From positions 25,985,406-26,049,405 of the forward strand of contig NC_081409.1 in NCBI RefSeq assembly GCF_030272615.1: a DNA stretch of 64,000 nucleotides, in the 5' to 3' direction. Positions 60,516 to 64,000 of the stretch are shown here, piece after piece. The notes beneath the pieces were generated by a model, which saw only the letters and a program-made list of their open reading frames with translations, was not told the DNA's origin and made no database searches. The translations under genes were made by a program, and so were the position numbers. The first letter of the stretch is position 1. The number at the start of each line of letters is the position of its first letter. The DNA comes from Cryptomeria japonica (lineage: Eukaryota; Streptophyta; Pinopsida; Cupressales; Cupressaceae).

Positions 60516-63500
60516 TCATAAAGACCCCCCAAGGACAACTTCCTTCACCCCAAGCGTAGAGCGCAACTGAAGATAGTGCGGCGATGCAAAAGGTTTCGTG
60601 AAGATGTCTACAACCTACTCGGCAGTGGGAATGTACTCCAGAATGAGAACACCATCCTGAATCAACTGGCGGATGAAATGCATGTGAAGCTCAATGTGCT
60701 TCGTCTGTTGATGATCTACCAAGTTGCAGGAAATATGAATAGCACTCTGATTGTCACACCAAAGAACAGTGGGACTATCAAGAGGAAAACCAAACTCAGT
60801 CATCAACTGTCGAAGCCATAAGATCTCCTGACTGGCGAGCATAGCAGCTCGGTACTCAACATCTATAGATGATAATGCATGAGCAGTCTGTTTCTTGCAA
60901 GACCATGTGATAGGACAAGAGCCAAGACAAAAAACAAAGCCAGAAGTAGACTTCCGATCAGTGACATCACCAGCCCAATCTGAGTCGGTGTAGCCAACAA
61001 TGTGAGGGTCCCCTGATGTATAGTGAATGCCATGAGAACTAGAGCCCTGAATGTACCACAAAATATGTTTGGCTGCTTATCAATGACTCTCATGAGGATC
61101 ATGGGAGAATCGAGAGACAAGGCCAACCGCAAAGGAAACATCAAGACGGGTGTGACTCAGGTACAACAAACTGCCAACCAACTGCCTGTAAAGTGTAGAA
61201 TATACTGAAGGAGTGGGGCAAGTGGTGGTCAAAATAACCCCTGACTGAAATGGAGTGGGAGCAGGCTTGCAATCAAGCATGCCGAAGCACCGAAGCATGT
61301 CAAGAGCATACTTTTGCTGGTAAATGTAGATCCCATCAGAAGACTGAATCACCTGAAGACCAAGGAAATAGTGCAGAAGACCAAGATCTATCATCTCAAA
61401 CTGATCCATCAAGGCCCACTGAGTATGCTAAATTATAGAGGATGAGCTACCGGTGATGAGGAGATCATCAACATATAGCACAAGAATCAGGATCTCGCCC
61501 TCAAGAATTTGAATGTACACTGTGTGATCAGAATGATTGCGGGTGAACCTAGTGGAGAGCAAGAAAGAATCCATCTTCTCATACCAAACCCAAGGGGCCT
61601 GTTTGAGACCATATAATGAACACCGAAGTCTGCAAACCAAAGAACTGTCCTGCACAAATCCCTGAGGCTGCTCCATGTAGATTTCCTCCTGTAGATCCCC
61701 ATGCAAGAAGGCACTCTTCACATCCATTTTGAAAAATAGGCCAACCCTGAGAAGCTACAAGAGATAGTACAAAGCGAATGGAGTTCATCTTGGCGACAGG
61801 GGCAAAGGTCTCAGAGTAATCAATACCCTCAACTTGTGAGAAACCCTTCGCAACAAGACATGTTTTGTACTTATCAATGGAACCATCAGCAGTATACTTG
61901 GTGCGATACAACCAGCGACACCTAACCATCTTTCTGCCCTTAGGAAGAGGATAGAGATCCCAAGTATGATTCCTCATCAAAGAAGAATACTCCTCCTCCA
62001 TAGCACAATCCCACTCAGGACGACTAGTAGCCTCAGAAAACTTCTAAGGATCATCTGAAATAGCATGACTCAAAAGACTAGAACCCACAGTATGAGAACG
62101 GGTCCGACAAGTATCTGAAGGGTCATCGGCTAGAGGACCTGTCGCCTTAATAGTAAAGCGAGCCCACTTGGGCATCTGAGAAGGAGCAGGTGGAGGTGGG
62201 GATGGTGGATCATCAGCACCATCATCAGAATCATCCTCAAAAAGATCCTGAAGAGATGTAGTGGAAGGAGTAGGAAGAGGAGTAGACACTGGAGTCGGGG
62301 TATCCATTGTGGGAAGGCGCTCATCAAACTGAACATCTCATCAAAATAGGACCTCTCTGGAATCAGGATCAAATAACCTATATGCCTTAATATCCTCACA
62401 GTAGCCAACAAAAATGCGAGGTCGACTCTTCCACTCCATGGCTTTCCTCTGAGCATCAGGAAAAAAGCCCATGCCTCACTGCCAAACACTCGGAAAAAAG
62501 AAACATCGGGCTTGTTATGAAACCAAGCCTCCTCAGGAGTCATATGTCGAATAGCCTTGTGAGGCATCCGATTCTAAATATAGTTGGCACAATTGACTGC
62601 CTCAGCCCAAAAAGATGAATCCATGGACCTGGACTGAATCATACAATTCGCCATCTCCTGTAAAGTTTTGTTCTTGCGCTCAGTGACACCATTATGTTGA
62701 GGGGTGTAGGGAACAGTAAACTGATGCTGCAAACCATATTCAGTGCAAAAATCTCTGAAATCCTAATTCACATACTCCCCCCCATTATCTATACGTATCC
62801 ACTGAATAGAAAAACTTGATTGCTTCTCAACAAATGTCTTGAAGATTTGAAATGAATCAAAGACATCATACTTGTACTTAAGAAAGTACACCCATGTGCG
62901 TCTGGAGAAGTCATCAATAAAAGTGAGCACATACTTGGCCCCAGAAAAAGAAGGAGTCGAAAATGACATGAGATCACTGTGAATCAACTCCAAGGGTGCC
63001 AAAGCACGAGGGGCTCTTCCCTTCGAAAAGGGATCTCTATGATGCTTGCCAAGCACACAACCATGACAAACACCATCAGTGCAGGAAATCTGTGGGAGCC
63101 CAAGAACAAGTGCCTATGTACTCATCTGTTGAAGATGTCGGTAATTGACATGGGCCAAGCGCTCATGCCAAAGCTTACTTTCTAAATCTACATGTGTTGT
63201 AAGAGATGAACTAGCACCCACAGAGGGCTCAAATCCATCAAATCTATACAGACGAGAAGCAGTATCAACACTCCTAGTAGCAACAACTAAATCAAAATCA
63301 TGGAGGTCCCGAATAACCACATCATGTGGTGAGAACTCAACTGTCTTACTAGAGCTAGAGTGGTAAATCTGATAAATGGACAGGAGGTTCATCGAGATGT
63401 CAGGAACAACCAGAACATCCTGCAGAGTACCCCCATCCAATGAGACAAAACCTAAACCCAAGACGGAAAGCTAAACTAAGTCACCCACTGCAATCTGTGA

Positions 63501-63931
63501 AGTACCACATGAGGCAAGAGAAGTAACCAACTGTTGAGTGTGAGTCATATGGTGAGAAGCACCAGAATCAAGTATCCATGTGGACCCATAGTTCAAAGCT
63601 CAAGTAGTGAGAGCATGACCTTTCCCTATGGAAGGAGAAGATGCATGAGGTGAGGAGATGTGATGCTACTACATGGCTTCCTCTAAAGCCTCTAAACATT
63701 TCCAACACCTAGAAATGGGATGTCCTTCCTTGCCACAAAAACTACATGTATCCCTTGATTTCTTCTTAGTCTTGGAGGAAGACTCACCAGACTGTGAATA
63801 TTTCTCATACTTGGGAGGAAATGGTGGTTTAGATTCAGACTTAGGAGCAGGCTTGGAGGGATTCTCACTACTTGCAGAAGGCTTCTTCGGCTTCGGTTTC
63901 TACTTTTGTTTCTCCTTAGAGGACTGAGCAA
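60516..63931 (-). pseudogene. Copia pol of right-edge element
   Basis: From high to low coordinates: gag zinc knuckle CSFCGKEGHPISRC (about 63750-63700); protease STWILDSGASHHMTH (near 63565); pre-integrase LWHERLAHVNYRHL and CHGCVLGKHH; integrase with IHSDLMSF, FIDDFSRRTWV and HNGVTERKN; reverse transcriptase with CLVAKGFSQVEGIDYSETFA and intact YVDD (61464-61475); RNase H with DSDWAGDVTDRKSTSG. It ends at a TGA at 60516-60518, about 200 bases before the LTR. Stops (for example 60615, 61080, 61428, 62763, 63114) and frameshifts near 61730 and 62310 disable it, yet most motifs are better kept than in the element at 5381-14084. Confidence 0.93.
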
Positions 63932-64000
63932 CCAATGCTTTGTTCTTGGATCCTAAAAGCATATCCAGCTGAGAAAGATGAGACTGCTCACGAGATAAAT

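Larger units (their letters stand above)
59965..64000 (-). mobile_element. Copia element at the right edge, minus strand (partial)
   Basis: Its 3' LTR is 59965-60304, then a polypurine tract and pol on the minus strand; gag and the 5' LTR lie beyond 64000. It is inserted in a gypsy gag. LTR and 3' interior resemble those of the non-autonomous element at 20110-28617, which suggests related families. Confidence 0.9.

Noticed and set aside
60576-61438. Plus-strand ORFs at 60576-60821 and 61023-61438
   Set aside because: They lie antisense to well-conserved copia RT and RNase H motifs on the minus strand.

Overview
The window looks like intergenic DNA from a large, repeat-rich seed-plant genome. 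It is AT-rich, has plant-type Ty1/copia elements primed by initiator tRNA-Met, plant CACTA (En/Spm) and LINE coding remnants, introns with GT/AG borders, and CpG-to-TpG type decay. A conifer-like genome is my guess, from the density of old nested LTR elements; the sequence does not prove it. I see no intact host gene, tRNA gene or CRISPR array. Nearly everything is a transposable element or a relic of one, and every long reading frame carries stops or frameshifts.

Layout. (1) 45-16243: a minus-strand LTR element (TSD TGATT) with gag-like coding and a long unknown ORF where pol is expected. Its gag is split by a plus-strand copia element at 5381-14084 (TSD GACTC), and that element's 5' LTR is itself split by a solo LTR at 6705-8016 (TSD GATAT). 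(2) 16249-20109 plus 28618-29378: a minus-strand multi-exon gene with clear splice sites. Its upstream exon encodes a SET-like domain; downstream exons loosely resemble plant CACTA accessory proteins. It is split by a non-autonomous copia-like element (20110-28617), which is split in turn by a gypsy gag-protease element (20974-25999, TSD CCAAG). One LTR of the copia-like element also carries a fragment resembling organellar small-subunit rRNA. (3) 28392-42906: a 7.4-kb tandem duplication carrying the SET exon, an RNase H relic and a dense array of GGGATAAG/CTTATCCC motifs; the array continues to about 43195. (4) 43666-47616: a second long unknown decayed ORF. (5) 48598-54523: a decayed CACTA tnp2-type transposase gene with a poly-Asp/poly-Gly tail and a solo LTR (51871-53036, TSD CTTAC) at a splice acceptor. 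(6) 54784-57480: LINE relics in opposite orientations around a 106-bp palindrome. (7) 58713-59964: a gypsy gag cut off by a minus-strand copia element that runs off the right edge (59965-64000).

Order of events, from nesting: the SET-like gene came first, then the copia-like insertion into its intron, then the gypsy insertion and (in unknown order) the 7.4-kb duplication, because the duplicated unit carries a piece of the copia-like LTR. The most unusual items are the SET-like multi-exon gene, the GGGATAAG array with its motif-bounded rearrangements, and two long non-pol ORFs in LTR-type contexts.
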